Position numbers and translations under genes: made by a program. The notes beneath the pieces were generated by a model. The model saw nothing but the letters and a program-made list of their open reading frames with translations, searched no databases and had not been told where the DNA came from. A stretch of 64,000 bases of DNA from assembly GCA_963840925.1 (NCBI GenBank), contig CAWJAY010000042.1, positions 62,001 through 126,000 on the forward strand, read 5' to 3'. Shown in pieces: positions 9,627-18,717 of this stretch. Source of the stretch: DATAOG01 sp963840925 (GTDB taxonomy: Bacteria; Pseudomonadota; Alphaproteobacteria; Geminicoccales; Geminicoccaceae). Positions within the stretch are counted from its first letter, which is position 1. Each line of letters starts with the position of its first letter.

Positions 9627-11342
9627 TCAGGCGACTTCGTAGGCCTTGTACTTGGGGAGAAAGCGCTTGGGCTTCTTGAGCGCGTCGCGGCGGAAGGGTT
9701 CGCCCAGCTCCTGGGTCAGCTTGATCTCGAGCACGGTGCAGAGGTCGGCCGCCGTCGCTTCGCGCAGCGCGTCGCCGATCTGGTCCGGCGCGTCCACGGT
9801 GATGCCGTTCGCGCCCATCGCGCGCGCGATCCCGGCGAAGCTCGGGTTCACGAGGTTGGTGCCGACGTAGCGGTCGGCGTAGTAGTCGATCTGGTTCTTC
9901 TTCTCGGCCCCCCACTGGCCGTTGTTGAACACGACCGCGGTGGCCGGGATGCGCTCGCGGACGCAGGTCAGGACCTCGTTCAGGCTCATCCCCCAGGCGC
10001 CGTCGCCGACGTAGGCGACCGCCGGGCGCTCCGGTGCCGCGACCTTGGCCCCCATCGCGGTCGGGAAGGCGTAGCCGCAGTTGCCGAAGCTCATCGCGGC
10101 GAAGAAGCTGTTCGGGCGCCTCGAAGCGCAGGTAGCTGTTGGCGACCGAGCAGACGTTGCCGATGTCGGTCGTGACCATGGCGTTCGCGGGCATCGCCCG
10201 CTCGAGCTCGCGCAGCGCCCGGCGGGGCGCGATCGGCGAGCCCTCGGCGCTGGACGATGCCGGCGAGCTCCTCCTCCCAGGCGGCCTTCTGGCGGCGGAC
10301 CTCGGCCAGGCGCTCGGCGCGGTTGGCGTGGCCGGCGAGCGACTGGTTCTGCAGGCGGGCCAGCAGCTCGGCCGCCGCGGCCCGGGCGTCGCCCACCACG
10401 CCCACGTCGATCTTCTTGGTCAGGCCGATCATGCGGTGGTCGGGGTCGACCTGGACGATGCGGGCGCCCTTGGGCCAGTACTCGATGCCGTACTGCGGGA
10501 GCGTGCCGAACGGGCCGAGGCGGGTCCCGAGCGCCAGCACCACGTCCGCCTGCTGCAGGACCCGCATCGCCGCCTTCGAGCCCTGGTAGCCGAGCGGGCC
10601 GCAGTAGAGCTCGTGGCGGTTGGGGAAGCTGTCGTTGTGCAGGTAGCTCGCGACCACCGGCGCGCCGAGCAGCTCGGCGAGCGCCACCGCCTCGCCCTGG
10701 CCATGGGCGAAGATCACCCCGCCGCCGGCGACGATCACCGGGAACTTTCCGGACTTCAGCGCATCCGCCGCGGCCGCGAGGCTGTCCGGCCCGCCGGCCG
10801 AGCGCTCGATCGGCACCGGCTGCGGGATCTCGACGTCGATCTCGCCGTAGAAGTAGTCGCGCGGGATGTTGATCTGCACCGGCCCGCGCTCGGCGAGCGC
10901 CAGGTCGAGCGCGCGCGAGGTCAGCTCGGCGATCCGGTCCGGCCGGTTGATATGCGCCTGGAACCTGCGTGATCTTCGAGAAGATCGGCAGCTGCTCGGT
11001 CTCCTGGAAGCCGCCCATGCCGATCGTGGCGCTGCCGGTCTCGGGCGTGATGCAGACGACCGGCGAATGCGCCCAGTAGGCCGCCGCGATGCCGGTCACG
11101 AAGTTGGTGATGCCGGGGCCGTTCTGGGCGATGCAGACGCCGTGGCGGTCGAGCACGCGCGAGTAGCCGTCGGCCATGTGCGCGGCGTTCTGCTCATGCG
11201 CGACCGAGATGAAGCGGATGCCGGCCGGCTCGAAGATGTCGAGCGCGTCCATGTAGGCCGAGCCCACGATGCCGAACACGGTCTCGATGCCGTGCGCGGC
11301 CAGGGTCTCGACGAAAGCCTCGCTCGGCGTCATCCGGGTCAT
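9627..11342 (-). CDS. xsc: Sulfoacetaldehyde acetyltransferase Xsc, TPP-dependent (frameshifted)
   Basis: Xsc converts sulfoacetaldehyde and phosphate to acetyl phosphate and sulfite, the C-S cleavage step of taurine and isethionate degradation. The N-terminal TPP domain reads SEAFVETLAAHGIETVFGIVGSAYMDALD with the activating Glu in AHEQNAAHMADGY. The mid-part reads QINIPRDYFYGEID and ELYCGPLGYQGSKAAM, and the TPP-binding part GDGAWGMSLNE...NNGQWGAEKKNQ. The C-terminal QELGEPFRRDALKKPKR is highly characteristic of Xsc among acetolactate-synthase relatives. The start is ATG 11340-11342 behind GGGAGG. Frame changes lie near 10970 (GTTCCAGG), 10250 and 10110. It is convergent with tauABC. Confidence 0.83.
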   Translation of the reverse strand: MTRMTPSEAFVETLAAHGIETVFGIVGSAYMDALDIFEPAGIRFISVAHEQNAAHMADGYSRVLDRHGVCIAQNGPGITNFVTGIAAAYWAHSPVVCITPETGSATIGMGGFQETEQLPIFSKITQVPGAYQPAGPDRRADLARARPGARRARAGADQHPARLLLRRDRRRDPAAGADRALGRRAGQPRGRGGCAEVRKVPGDRRRRRGDLRPWPGRGGGARRAARRAGGRELPAQRQLPQPPRALLRPARLPGLEGGDAGPAAGGRGAGARDPPRPVRHAPAVRHRVLAQGRPHRPGRPRPPHDRPDQEDRRGRGGRRPGRGGRAAGPPAEPVARRPRQPRRAPGRGPPPEGRLGGGARRHRPAPRARRSRPAGRCASSSGRCPRTPWSRPTSATSARSPTATCASRRPNSFFAAMSFGNCGYAFPTAMGAKVAAPERPAVAYVGDGAWGMSLNEVLTCVRERIPATAVVFNNGQWGAEKKNQIDYYADRYVGTNLVNPSFAGIARAMGANGITVDAPDQIGDALREATAADLCTVLEIKLTQELGEPFRRDALKKPKRFLPKYKAYEVA

Positions 11343-11456
11343 CGTGGCGGCCTCCCGGACGGGTTCGTTGGCACCCTCGGTTGCGGGAGCGCGATGATGC
11401 GGGCGCCGCCTTGGGCTGTCCAGCCCGGACTGCCGGCTCAGATCAGAGTGGAAAAA

Positions 11457-11992
11457 TCAGGGTAGCGGCCGTGCTGCGGGCGCGCCGCCCGCAGCCGCCG
11501 GCCCGGCCAGCAGATCGAGTTCCCGAACCAGATCGGCCAGCAGCACCCGGCTCTGGTCGCGGAGCAGGGCCACGGTCGCCGGGGCCGCGGGCGCGGCCAG
11601 CCGCTCGATCCGCCCGGTGAGCCCGTAAAGGCTGAGCGACAGCGTCTCGGCATCGCCGGCGCGCCGCTCGTCGCCCGCCGCGCGATAGGCGCCGGACAGC
11701 CGCTCCAGGTTGCGCAGGCGGCAGACGCGATGGTCACCAGGATCTGCCGGCGAAAGGCCGGGCTGCCGTCGCCGAGATCGGTGTCGAGCTCGACCGGCTG
11801 GGCAGCATCCTCGCCGGCGACGGCGTCGATCTGCTCGAGCTGGGCCTGGAGGGCGCCGAGATCGCGCCGGAGGTGGTCGAGCGCGATGATCGGGCTCGCG
11901 TCAGTGACCGAGACCGCGAAGAACAGCACGAGCGCGAGCACCACCAGTCGCCGCGCAAGGACCGAGAGCCAGAACCGCTCGCCACCGCACAT
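11457..11992 (-). CDS. Hypothetical exported/membrane-anchored protein (frameshifted)
   Basis: About 178 residues, not recognised. The N-terminus is a signal anchor or signal peptide (LARRLVVLALVLFFAVSVTDASP). The rest is helical and Leu/Asp/Arg-rich: LRRDLGALQAQLEQIDAVAGED, then RLRNLERLSGAYRAAGDERRAG and LLRDQSRVLLADLVRELDLLAGPA. A one-base insertion near 11730 joins the two halves, and the restored frame stops at 11457-11459. It lies 115 bp upstream of xsc on the same strand, with no visible link to sulfonate metabolism. Confidence 0.5.
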
Positions 11993-12135
11993 CGTCTGCC
12001 CCGTGCGCCGTCGAAAGGCACCAGCCTCGACCAGGGTGTCCTAACAAACCGTGAGCCGGCGGCGCATTCGCCTGAGCCGGCCTTGATGTCCGCTGCCCCG
12101 GACGGTAGGACGGGCGCTCAACCAAGGGAGGCCCC

Positions 12136-12858
12136 ATGCGCCCCTCCGGACGCGCGCCCGACCAGCTGCGCGAGGTGACGATCGAGCCCGGCTGCTCGCC
12201 CCATGCCGAGGGCTCCTGCCTGATCCGCTGCGGAGGCACGCAGGTGCTGTGCACGGCGACCGTGCAGGAGCGGGTGCCGCCGTTCCTGCGCAACAGCGGC
12301 CGCGGCTGGGTGACCGCCGAGTACGGGATGCTGCCGCGCGCGACCAACCGCCGCACCGATCGCGAGGCGGCGCGCGGCCGCCAGTCGGGGCGGACCCAGG
12401 AGATCCAGCGCCTGATCGGGCGCTCGCTGCGCGCGGTCACCGACATGACGTTGATGGGCGAGCGCCAGGTCCTGCTCGATTGCGACGTGCTCCAGGCCGA
12501 CGGCGGCACGCGCACGGCGGCGATCACCGGCGCCTACGTCGCGCTGCATCAGGCGTTTGCAGGCCTGGTCGCGGCCGAGCAGCTGCCGGGCGTGCCGCTG
12601 CGCGAGCCGGTCGCCGCGGTCGCCGCGGCGCTGGTCGAGGCCCAGGCCGTGCTCGACCCGGACTATGCCGAGGACAGCATCGCCGAGGCAGATGCCAACT
12701 TCGTCCTGACCGGCTCGGGCGCGATCGTCGAGATTCAGGTCACCGCCGAGACCGAGCCGCTCACCCAGGACCAGTTCGCGGCCATGCATCGCCTGGCCGA
12801 GCAGGGGGTGCGCCAGCTGCTCGGCTGCCAGCGCCGGGCGCTCGGTCTGGACGCCTGA
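12136..12858 (+). CDS. rph: Ribonuclease PH
   Basis: A 240-residue intact phosphorolytic exoribonuclease that trims tRNA 3' ends. Diagnostic segments are MRPSGRAPDQLREVTIEPG, EGSCLIRCGGTQVLCTATV, GWVTAEYGMLPRATNRRTDREAARGRQSGRTQEIQRLIGRSLRAV and LDCDVLQADGGTRTAAITGA. An AGGGAGG site sits 6-12 nt before the ATG. It is followed 2 nt later by rdgB, the usual alphaproteobacterial rph-rdgB pair. Confidence 0.95.
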   Translation: MRPSGRAPDQLREVTIEPGCSPHAEGSCLIRCGGTQVLCTATVQERVPPFLRNSGRGWVTAEYGMLPRATNRRTDREAARGRQSGRTQEIQRLIGRSLRAVTDMTLMGERQVLLDCDVLQADGGTRTAAITGAYVALHQAFAGLVAAEQLPGVPLREPVAAVAAALVEAQAVLDPDYAEDSIAEADANFVLTGSGAIVEIQVTAETEPLTQDQFAAMHRLAEQGVRQLLGCQRRALGLDA

Positions 12859-12860
12859 GC

Positions 12861-13517
12861 GTGACACGGCGGTTCGTCGAGCCCAAGCTGGTGCTCGCGA
12901 GCCACAACCCGGGTAAGCTCGCCGAGCTGCAGGACCTGCTCGCGGGCAAGCCGGTCGAGGTGATCTCGAGCATGACGCTGGGCCTGATCGAGCCGCTCGA
13001 GACCGGCCGCAGCTTCGCTGCCAACGCCCGGATCAAGGCGCATGCGGCGGCCACGGCGACCGGTCTGCCGGCGCTGGCTGACGATTCCGGGCTGGCGGTC
13101 GCCGGCCTTGGCGGCCGACCGGGGTGTATTCGGCGCGCTGGGCGGCGCCCGGATCGCGACTTCGGGCGGGCCATGGCGCGGGTCCGGGCCGAGCTCGCGG
13201 CCCGCTACGGCAGCTTCGCCGCCGCCGACCGGCGGGCGGCGTTCGTCGCCGCGCTCTGCCTCGCCTGGCCGGATGGGCACGAGGAGCTGGTCCACGGTCG
13301 GATCGCAGGCGCGCTGGTCGACCCGCCGCGCGGCCAGGGCGGCTTCGGCTACGATCCGATGTTCCAGCCGGCGGCCTCGAGCCGGACCTTCGCCGAGCTA
13401 CCGGCCGCGGCCAAGCAGGCGCAGAGCCATCGCGGCCGGGCATTGCGCCGCCTGATCGGACGCTGCTTCGGTCCGCCGCCCGAGCCGCGGCTCAGCGGCG
13501 CGCCAACTCGTCGATGA
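12861..13517 (+). CDS. rdgB: dITP/XTP pyrophosphatase RdgB (Ham1 family), local frame disturbance
   Basis: Non-canonical purine NTP pyrophosphatase. The GTG start at 12861 gives VTRRFVEPKLVLASHNPGKLAELQ. Family motifs: SHNPGK, ADDSGLAV, and GGFGYDPMF near the C-terminus followed by FAELPAAAKQAQSHRGRAL. Between about 13122 and 13146 the expected GVYSARW segment is in another frame. The window reads PGCIRRAGRRP, consistent with a lost base near 13122 and a gained base near 13144 that restores the frame. The 3' end overlaps the convergent lipoprotein gene by 26 bp. Confidence 0.88.
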   Translation: MTRRFVEPKLVLASHNPGKLAELQDLLAGKPVEVISSMTLGLIEPLETGRSFAANARIKAHAAATATGLPALADDSGLAVAGLGGRPGCIRRAGRRPDRDFGRAMARVRAELAARYGSFAAADRRAAFVAALCLAWPDGHEELVHGRIAGALVDPPRGQGGFGYDPMFQPAASSRTFAELPAAAKQAQSHRGRALRRLIGRCFGPPPEPRLSGAPTRR

Positions 13518-14881
13518 AGCCCTCCGGCGGCGGCTCGATCATGCGCGCGCCGCCGCCCGCGACCTCGAGGATCGCCAAGCCGTGCTCGGCCAAGCCGTCC
13601 TGGCGGAGCCGGAACAGCCCGGTGGCGCCGGCGAAGCCCTCGGGGTTGGTGAGCGTCGGCGGCTGGAACTTCGGGTCGCGCAGATCCCGGGCGACGATCA
13701 CCGCGAGCGCCGTGGCATCGTAGGCAAGCGCCGATAGTTGCTGCGGGGGGCGGCCATAAACCGCCTGGAACCGGCTCTGGAACCGGGCAAGACTCGTCCG
13801 GCGCCGAGGCCGCGAACCAGCTGCGCTGCAGCGCCGGCTCCTCCAGCACCCGCGGGTCGTCCTGCCAGCGCATCGTGCCCAGGAAGCGGGTCGACGCCGG
13901 GTCGACTCAAAAAGGTCAGCAGCGAGGCGACCGAACGCAGCCGGTCGCCGCCGTCCGCGATCAGGATCGCATCGAACGGCGGCCCGCCGAGGGTGTCCAC
14001 GGTCGACAGTCGCTCCAGCGCCTGTTTGGACGCCTCGTCGTTTATCTCCTGCAGGCGCGCCCGCTCCCGCTCGAGCGCCGCCTCGCGCTCGTCGTAGGCC
14101 GCGATCTGGCGGATCACGCTCGAAGGATCCGCCTGATCGGGCGGATAGAACAGCGTCTGCCCGAGCTCGCCGCCGGCCGCGACGACCGTGCGCCGCAGCG
14201 CGTCCATCGCGGTCGCGCCGTAGGCGTCGTCGGGGGCGAGACCGGCAATCCGGATCGGGCCGCCGGCGACCTCGCCCGTCAGCGCCGGGTTCGCCGGATC
14301 GGTCGCGTCCTGGTCAGCCGGTTCCGGCTCCGACGCCGGCGGCGGACCGTCCATCCGGCGCTGCATGTTCTCGAGCGCATAGCGAACGACGCGCTCGACC
14401 TGCTCCTCCGGCCGGAAGCCAAGCAGGAAAGTACCGTCAGCGGCGGCCGAGGTGACATTCGAGAACGCCAGCACGCGGACCCCGGCCTGGACGGCGACCG
14501 GGCTGATCGCGGTCACGTCCTGGTTGAACAGCGGCCCGAGGATCACGACCGCACCCTCGTCGAGCGCCTGCTCGGCGACCTGGCGGGCGCCCTGCGGGCT
14601 GCCGGCAGTATCGCGCGGTAACAGGATCAGATCGTTCGGGCCGACATCGAACAGGGCCAGCTGCGCCGCGTCGAGCATGTCCTGGCCAAGCTCGGCCGCC
14701 GGTCCGGTCAGCGGCAGCAGCAGACCCGCCCGAAGCTCTGGCGGCGGCTGCGACTCGACCCGGGCTGCGGCCCCTGTACGGTCGCCGGCTCCGACCCCTG
14801 GTCGCTGGCGCAGGCTGCGAGCAGGAGCAGCAGACCGAGACCTGATGCCGCCACGCCCCACTTCACCCGCATCCACCTCAT
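13492..14881 (-). CDS. Penicillin-binding protein activator / LpoA-like periplasmic binding lipoprotein (frameshifted)
   Basis: Starts at ATG 14879-14881 with a lipoprotein signal (LGLLLLLAACASDQG). The body is a type I periplasmic-binding fold (Peripla_BP_6): RAGLLLPLTGPAAELGQDMLDAAQLALFD, GAVVILGPLFNQDVTAI, VRVLAFSNVTSAA, GPIRIAGLAPDDAYG, FDAILIADGGDRLRSVASLLTFL, ending TGLFRLRQDGLAEHGLAILEV. In alphaproteobacteria this gene characteristically lies divergent from rsmI, as here. Frame shifts are near 14740, 13900 and 13790. The role as a cell-wall synthase activator is inferred from family naming. Confidence 0.78.
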
Positions 14882-14903
14882 CGTCTTTGCCCAAGCCGCA
14901 ACC

Positions 14904-15830
14904 ATGAGCGTGCCCCGTTCGGCTTCGGCGATCGCGGAAGAAGGTCAACCTAGCGGCGGTTCCGGGCGAAGTAAACTCGCGCCAGGCCTGCATCTGATCG
15001 CCACCCCGATCGGCAACCTCGGCGATCTGTCGCCGCGCGCTCTGGCGAGCCTGGCCGCCGCCGACCTCGTGGTCTGCGAGGACACTCGGGTGACCGGCCG
15101 GCTGCTGCACCGGCACCGGATCGAGCGGCCGCTGCTCGCCTATCACGAGCACAATGCCGCCCGGATGCGCCCGCAGATCCTGGCCCGGCTCGAGGCCGGT
15201 GCCGCGGTGGCGCTGACCACCGATGCCGGCACGCCCTTGATCTCCGATCCCGGCTACAAGCTGGTGCGGGCGGCGATCGGGGCCGGGATTGCGGTCTTGA
15301 CCGTGCCGGGGCCCTCGGCGGCGATCGCTGCGCTGACCGTCTCGGGCCTGCCGACCGACCGCTTCCTGGTCGCGGGCTTCCTGCCGGCGCGCGGCGCCGC
15401 CCGGGCGCGGACGCTCGCCGAGCTGGCGGCGGTCCGGGCGACGCTGGTGCTGTTCGAGGCGCCAGGACGGCTGCCCGCGACGCTGTTCGAGCTGGCGCGG
15501 GTCCTCGGACCGCGCGAGGCGGCGGTCGCGCGCGAGCTCACCAAACGCTTCGAGGAGGTTCGCCGCGGCCCGCTCGACCGGCTGGCCGCCGACTATGCCA
15601 GCACCGGTCCGCCCAAGGGCGAGGTCGTGGTCGTGATCGGGCCGCCGGCGGCGGACCAGGCGCCTTCGACCGCGGCCGATCTGGACGCCGCCCTCGAGGG
15701 CGCGCTGGCGACAATGGCGCCGGCGGCCGCCGCCGCGGCGGTCGCGGCTGCGACCGGGCGGTCGCGGCGCGAGGTCTACCGCCGGGTACTGGCGCTTCGG
15801 CGCGGCGACCAGCGGGCTGACGAGGCATGA
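14904..15830 (+). CDS. rsmI: 16S rRNA (cytidine(1402)-2'-O)-methyltransferase RsmI
   Basis: 308 residues, intact. SAM-dependent tetrapyrrole-methylase-fold enzyme that 2'-O-methylates C1402 of 16S rRNA. Motifs: LHLIATPIGNLGDLSPRAL, VVCEDTRVTGRLL, TTDAGTPLISDPGYKLVRAA, VPGPSAAIAALTVSGLPTDRF, LFEAPGRLPATL and the C-terminal GRSRREVYRRVLAL. The first 25 residues are a low-complexity extension, so a start closer to LAPGLHL is possible. It overlaps yraN by 4 bp (ATGA). Confidence 0.94.
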   Translation: MSVPRSASAIAEEGQPSGGSGRSKLAPGLHLIATPIGNLGDLSPRALASLAAADLVVCEDTRVTGRLLHRHRIERPLLAYHEHNAARMRPQILARLEAGAAVALTTDAGTPLISDPGYKLVRAAIGAGIAVLTVPGPSAAIAALTVSGLPTDRFLVAGFLPARGAARARTLAELAAVRATLVLFEAPGRLPATLFELARVLGPREAAVARELTKRFEEVRRGPLDRLAADYASTGPPKGEVVVVIGPPAADQAPSTAADLDAALEGALATMAPAAAAAAVAAATGRSRREVYRRVLALRRGDQRADEA

Positions 15831-16192
15831 GCCGGGTCGGCCGGGCACGCCGCCACGCCTGGGGCGGGTGGGCGGAGACCCTGGCCGCCTGGAGCCTCCG
15901 GCTGCGCGGCTATCGGGTGCTCGCCCGCCGCTACCGGACGCCGGTCGGCGAGATCGACCTCGTGGTCCGCCGCGGCGCGCTGTTAGCCTTCGTCGAGGTC
16001 AAGGCGCGACCCGACCTGGTGCAGGCGCTGGATGCGCTCGGGCCGCGCCAGCGGCAGCGCACCCGGCGCGCCGCAGAGCTTTTTCTGCTGCGCCATCCGA
16101 ACCACGCCGACTGTGTGCTGCGGTTCGATTTGATCGCGGTCCGGCCCTGGCGCCTGCCGCGCCATCTGGTCGACGCCTGGCGGCTGAGCTAG
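15827..16192 (+). CDS. YraN family protein (UPF0102, endonuclease-like fold)
   Basis: 121 residues with the UPF0102 landmarks AETLAAWSLRLRGYRVLARRYRTPVGEIDLVVRRG and LAFVEVKARPDL, a restriction-endonuclease-like GEIDLV...EVK core. Its biochemical role is not established in general. It is translationally coupled to rsmI, the canonical arrangement. The glutathione synthetase gene that often follows in alphaproteobacteria is not here. Confidence 0.9.
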   Translation: MSRVGRARRHAWGGWAETLAAWSLRLRGYRVLARRYRTPVGEIDLVVRRGALLAFVEVKARPDLVQALDALGPRQRQRTRRAAELFLLRHPNHADCVLRFDLIAVRPWRLPRHLVDAWRLS

Positions 16193-16274
16193 CCGCGACC
16201 CCGCCCGGTCGAGCAGCGGCCCGACCGGATCTGCCGGGCTTGACGACGGACCCCGCCGATGGCGTCTTTGGCTG

Positions 16275-17559
16275 ATGAGTTCGCCGCAACGGATCATCCA
16301 GAGCGAGGCGCTGCTGCGCGAGCTGCTCGAGGCGGCGCTCGAGGCGGCCAGGCCCGCGCAGGCGATGCTGCCGCACCTGCCGCCGCCGCCCGCCGGGCGG
16401 ACGATCGTGCTCGGCGCCGGCAAAGCGGCCGCGGCCATGGCCCAGGCGGTCGAGCGCCACATGGCCGGCCGGCTCGAGGGCCTGGTGGTGACGCGCTACG
16501 GTCATGGCACCCCTTGTGCCCGGATCGAGGTCGTCGAGGCGGCGCATCCGGTGCCGGATGCCGCCGGCCAGACGGCCGCCCGCCGGATCCTCGAGCTCGC
16601 CGCCGGCGCCGGCCCCGACGATCTCGTGCTCTGCCTGATCTCGGGCGGCGCCTCGGCGCTGCTCGCGCTGCCGGCGCCAGGGCTCACGCTCGCGGACAAG
16701 CAGGCGGTCAATCGCGCTCTGCTCGCCTCGGGCGCCGACATCGGCCAGATGAACGTCGTGCGCAAGCACCTGTCGGCGATCAAGGGCGGCCGGCTCGCAG
16801 CCGCGGCCCACCCGGCGCGGGTCGTGAGTCTGCTGATCTCGGACGTGCCGGGCGACGACCCGGCGGTGATCGGCTCCGGGCCGACCGTGCCCGATCCGTC
16901 GACCTTCAAGGACGCGCAGGGGATTCTGGAGCGCTACCGGATCGAGCCGCCCGCCCAGGTCCTGGCGCACCTGCAGGCGGCCGCCGACGAGACGCCCAAG
17001 CCCGGCGATCCGCGCCTGGCGGCCGCCACGACGGTCGTGGTCGCGCGGCCCCAGGCCTCGCTTGAGGCAGCAGGCCTGGTCGCGCGCGAGCGCGGCGTCG
17101 AGCCGCTGATCCTGGGCGATGCACTCGAGGGCGAGGCGCGCGAGGTCGCCAAGGTGCTGGCCGCGATCGCGCTGCAGGTCGCGCCGCCATGGCCAGCCGA
17201 TCACACCGCCCTGCGTGCTGCTGTCCGGCGGCGAGACCACCGTGACCGTACGCGGAGGCGGCCGCGGCGGGCGCAACGCCGAGTTCCTGCTCGCGCTCGC
17301 GCTGCAATTGAACGGCGCGCCCGGCATCAGCGCGCTCGCCGCCGACACCGACGGCATCGACGGCAGCGAGGACAACGCCGGCGCGATGATCACCCCGGAC
17401 ACGCTCGCCCGCGCCGAGGTGCAGGGCCTGGACGCCAAGGCGCTGCTCGCCGACAACGACGGCTACGGTTTCTTCCACGCACTCGAGGATCTGGTCGTGA
17501 CCGGGCCCACGCTGACCAACGTCAACGACTTTCGGGCGATCCTGGTCGACCGGGCCTGA
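16275..17559 (+). CDS. Glycerate 2-kinase / MOFRL-family protein (one frameshift)
   Basis: Phosphorylates D-glycerate, feeding it to glycolysis; relatives were annotated as hydroxypyruvate reductase TtuD. N-terminal DUF4147 part: GRTIVLGAGKAAAAMAQAVE, LCLISGGASALLALPAPG, DIGQMNVVRKHLSAIKGGRLA, LLISDVPGDDPAVIGSGPT. The C-terminal MOFRL domain: VLLSGGETTVTVRGGGRGGRNAEFLLALAL, LAADTDGIDGSEDNAGA and TGPTLTNVNDFRAI. A single extra base near 17185 splits the gene. Everything on either side is uninterrupted, in an otherwise clean region. Confidence 0.88.
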
Positions 17560-17577
17560 GCCAACCCGAGGGAGGCA

Positions 17578-18639
17578 ATGATGCGCAGCTACCAGATCGT
17601 CGAGTGGGGCCAGCCGATCGAGCTGCGCGAGCAGCCGACGCCGGCCCCGCGGGGCACCGAGGTCCTGCTCCGGATCACCGCGGCCGGGATCTGCCACAGC
17701 GATCTGCACATCAACGATGGCTATTTCGATCTGGGCGATGGCAAACGGGCCGAGCTCGCCAAGCTCGGCGCCACGCTGCCGCTGACGCTCGGCCACGAGA
17801 TCGTGGGCGTGGTCGAGGCGCTCGGATCGGACGCCAAAGGGGTCCGGGTCGGCGACGCGCGGGTCGCGTTTCCGTGGATCGGCTGCCGGCACTGCGCCGT
17901 CTGCGAGCACGAGCGCGAGCAGTGGTGCCTGACCCCGAAATTCCTCGGCGCTCGGGTGCCGGGCGGCTACAGCGATCACGTGATCGTGCCAGAGCCGAAA
18001 TACCTGGTGCCCTACGAGGGCATCCCAACCGAGCTCGCCTGCACCTACGCCTGCGCCGGGCTCACCGCCTACAGCGCGATCCAGAAAGTCGCGCCGCTGC
18101 GCGAGGATGACTGTCTGGTCATGATCGGCGCCGGCGGGGTCGGCCTCAGCGGCGTCGAGATCGCGCCTTCGATCGTGCCCGCCAGGCTGATCGTCGCCGA
18201 CATCGACCCCGAGAAGCGCGCGGTCGCGCGCCAGGCCGGCGCCTTCGAGACGATCGACAACGGCGCGCCGGATGCGGCCAAGAAGGTGCTGGAGCTGACC
18301 AAGGGCGGCGTCAAGGCCGCGATTGACTTCGTCGGCGCCCCGCAGACCGCGCGCTTCGGCATGGACGTGCTGCGCAGGGGCGGCACGCTGATCGTCGTCG
18401 GCCTGTACGGTGGCGCGCTGTCGGTGCCGCTGCCGCTGTTGCCCCAGCGTTCGCTCGCGCTGCGGGGCTCCTACGTCGGCACGCTCGAGGAGATGCAGGC
18501 GGTGATCGCGCTCGGCCAAGCCGGCAAGGTGCCGCCGATCCCGCTCGACGTGCGGCCCCTGGATGGCGCCCCGCAGGCGCTCGACGATCTCCGCGCCGGG
18601 CGCGTGCGCGGCCGGGTGATCCTGAAGCCCGCGGCCTAG
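17578..18639 (+). CDS. Zinc-dependent medium-chain alcohol dehydrogenase
   Basis: 353 residues, intact. MDR superfamily: catalytic zinc ligands in AGICHSDLHIND and GHEIVGVV, structural-zinc lobe GCRHCAVCEHEREQWC (four Cys), and cofactor loop VMIGAGGVGLSG followed by VADIDPEKRAVARQ, with Asp after the second strand typical of NAD(H) preference. Substrate is not predictable. It begins 18 nt after the glycerate kinase with a GGGAGG site, so the two are likely co-transcribed. Confidence 0.9.
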   Translation: MMRSYQIVEWGQPIELREQPTPAPRGTEVLLRITAAGICHSDLHINDGYFDLGDGKRAELAKLGATLPLTLGHEIVGVVEALGSDAKGVRVGDARVAFPWIGCRHCAVCEHEREQWCLTPKFLGARVPGGYSDHVIVPEPKYLVPYEGIPTELACTYACAGLTAYSAIQKVAPLREDDCLVMIGAGGVGLSGVEIAPSIVPARLIVADIDPEKRAVARQAGAFETIDNGAPDAAKKVLELTKGGVKAAIDFVGAPQTARFGMDVLRRGGTLIVVGLYGGALSVPLPLLPQRSLALRGSYVGTLEEMQAVIALGQAGKVPPIPLDVRPLDGAPQALDDLRAGRVRGRVILKPAA

Positions 18640-18717
18640 ACCGGCCGCTTCGAAAGGCGCGACAGCGGGCTTTGCTCGTGCTAAGATCGCTCGCGCAACA
18701 AGGGATGGGGCCTCGCC

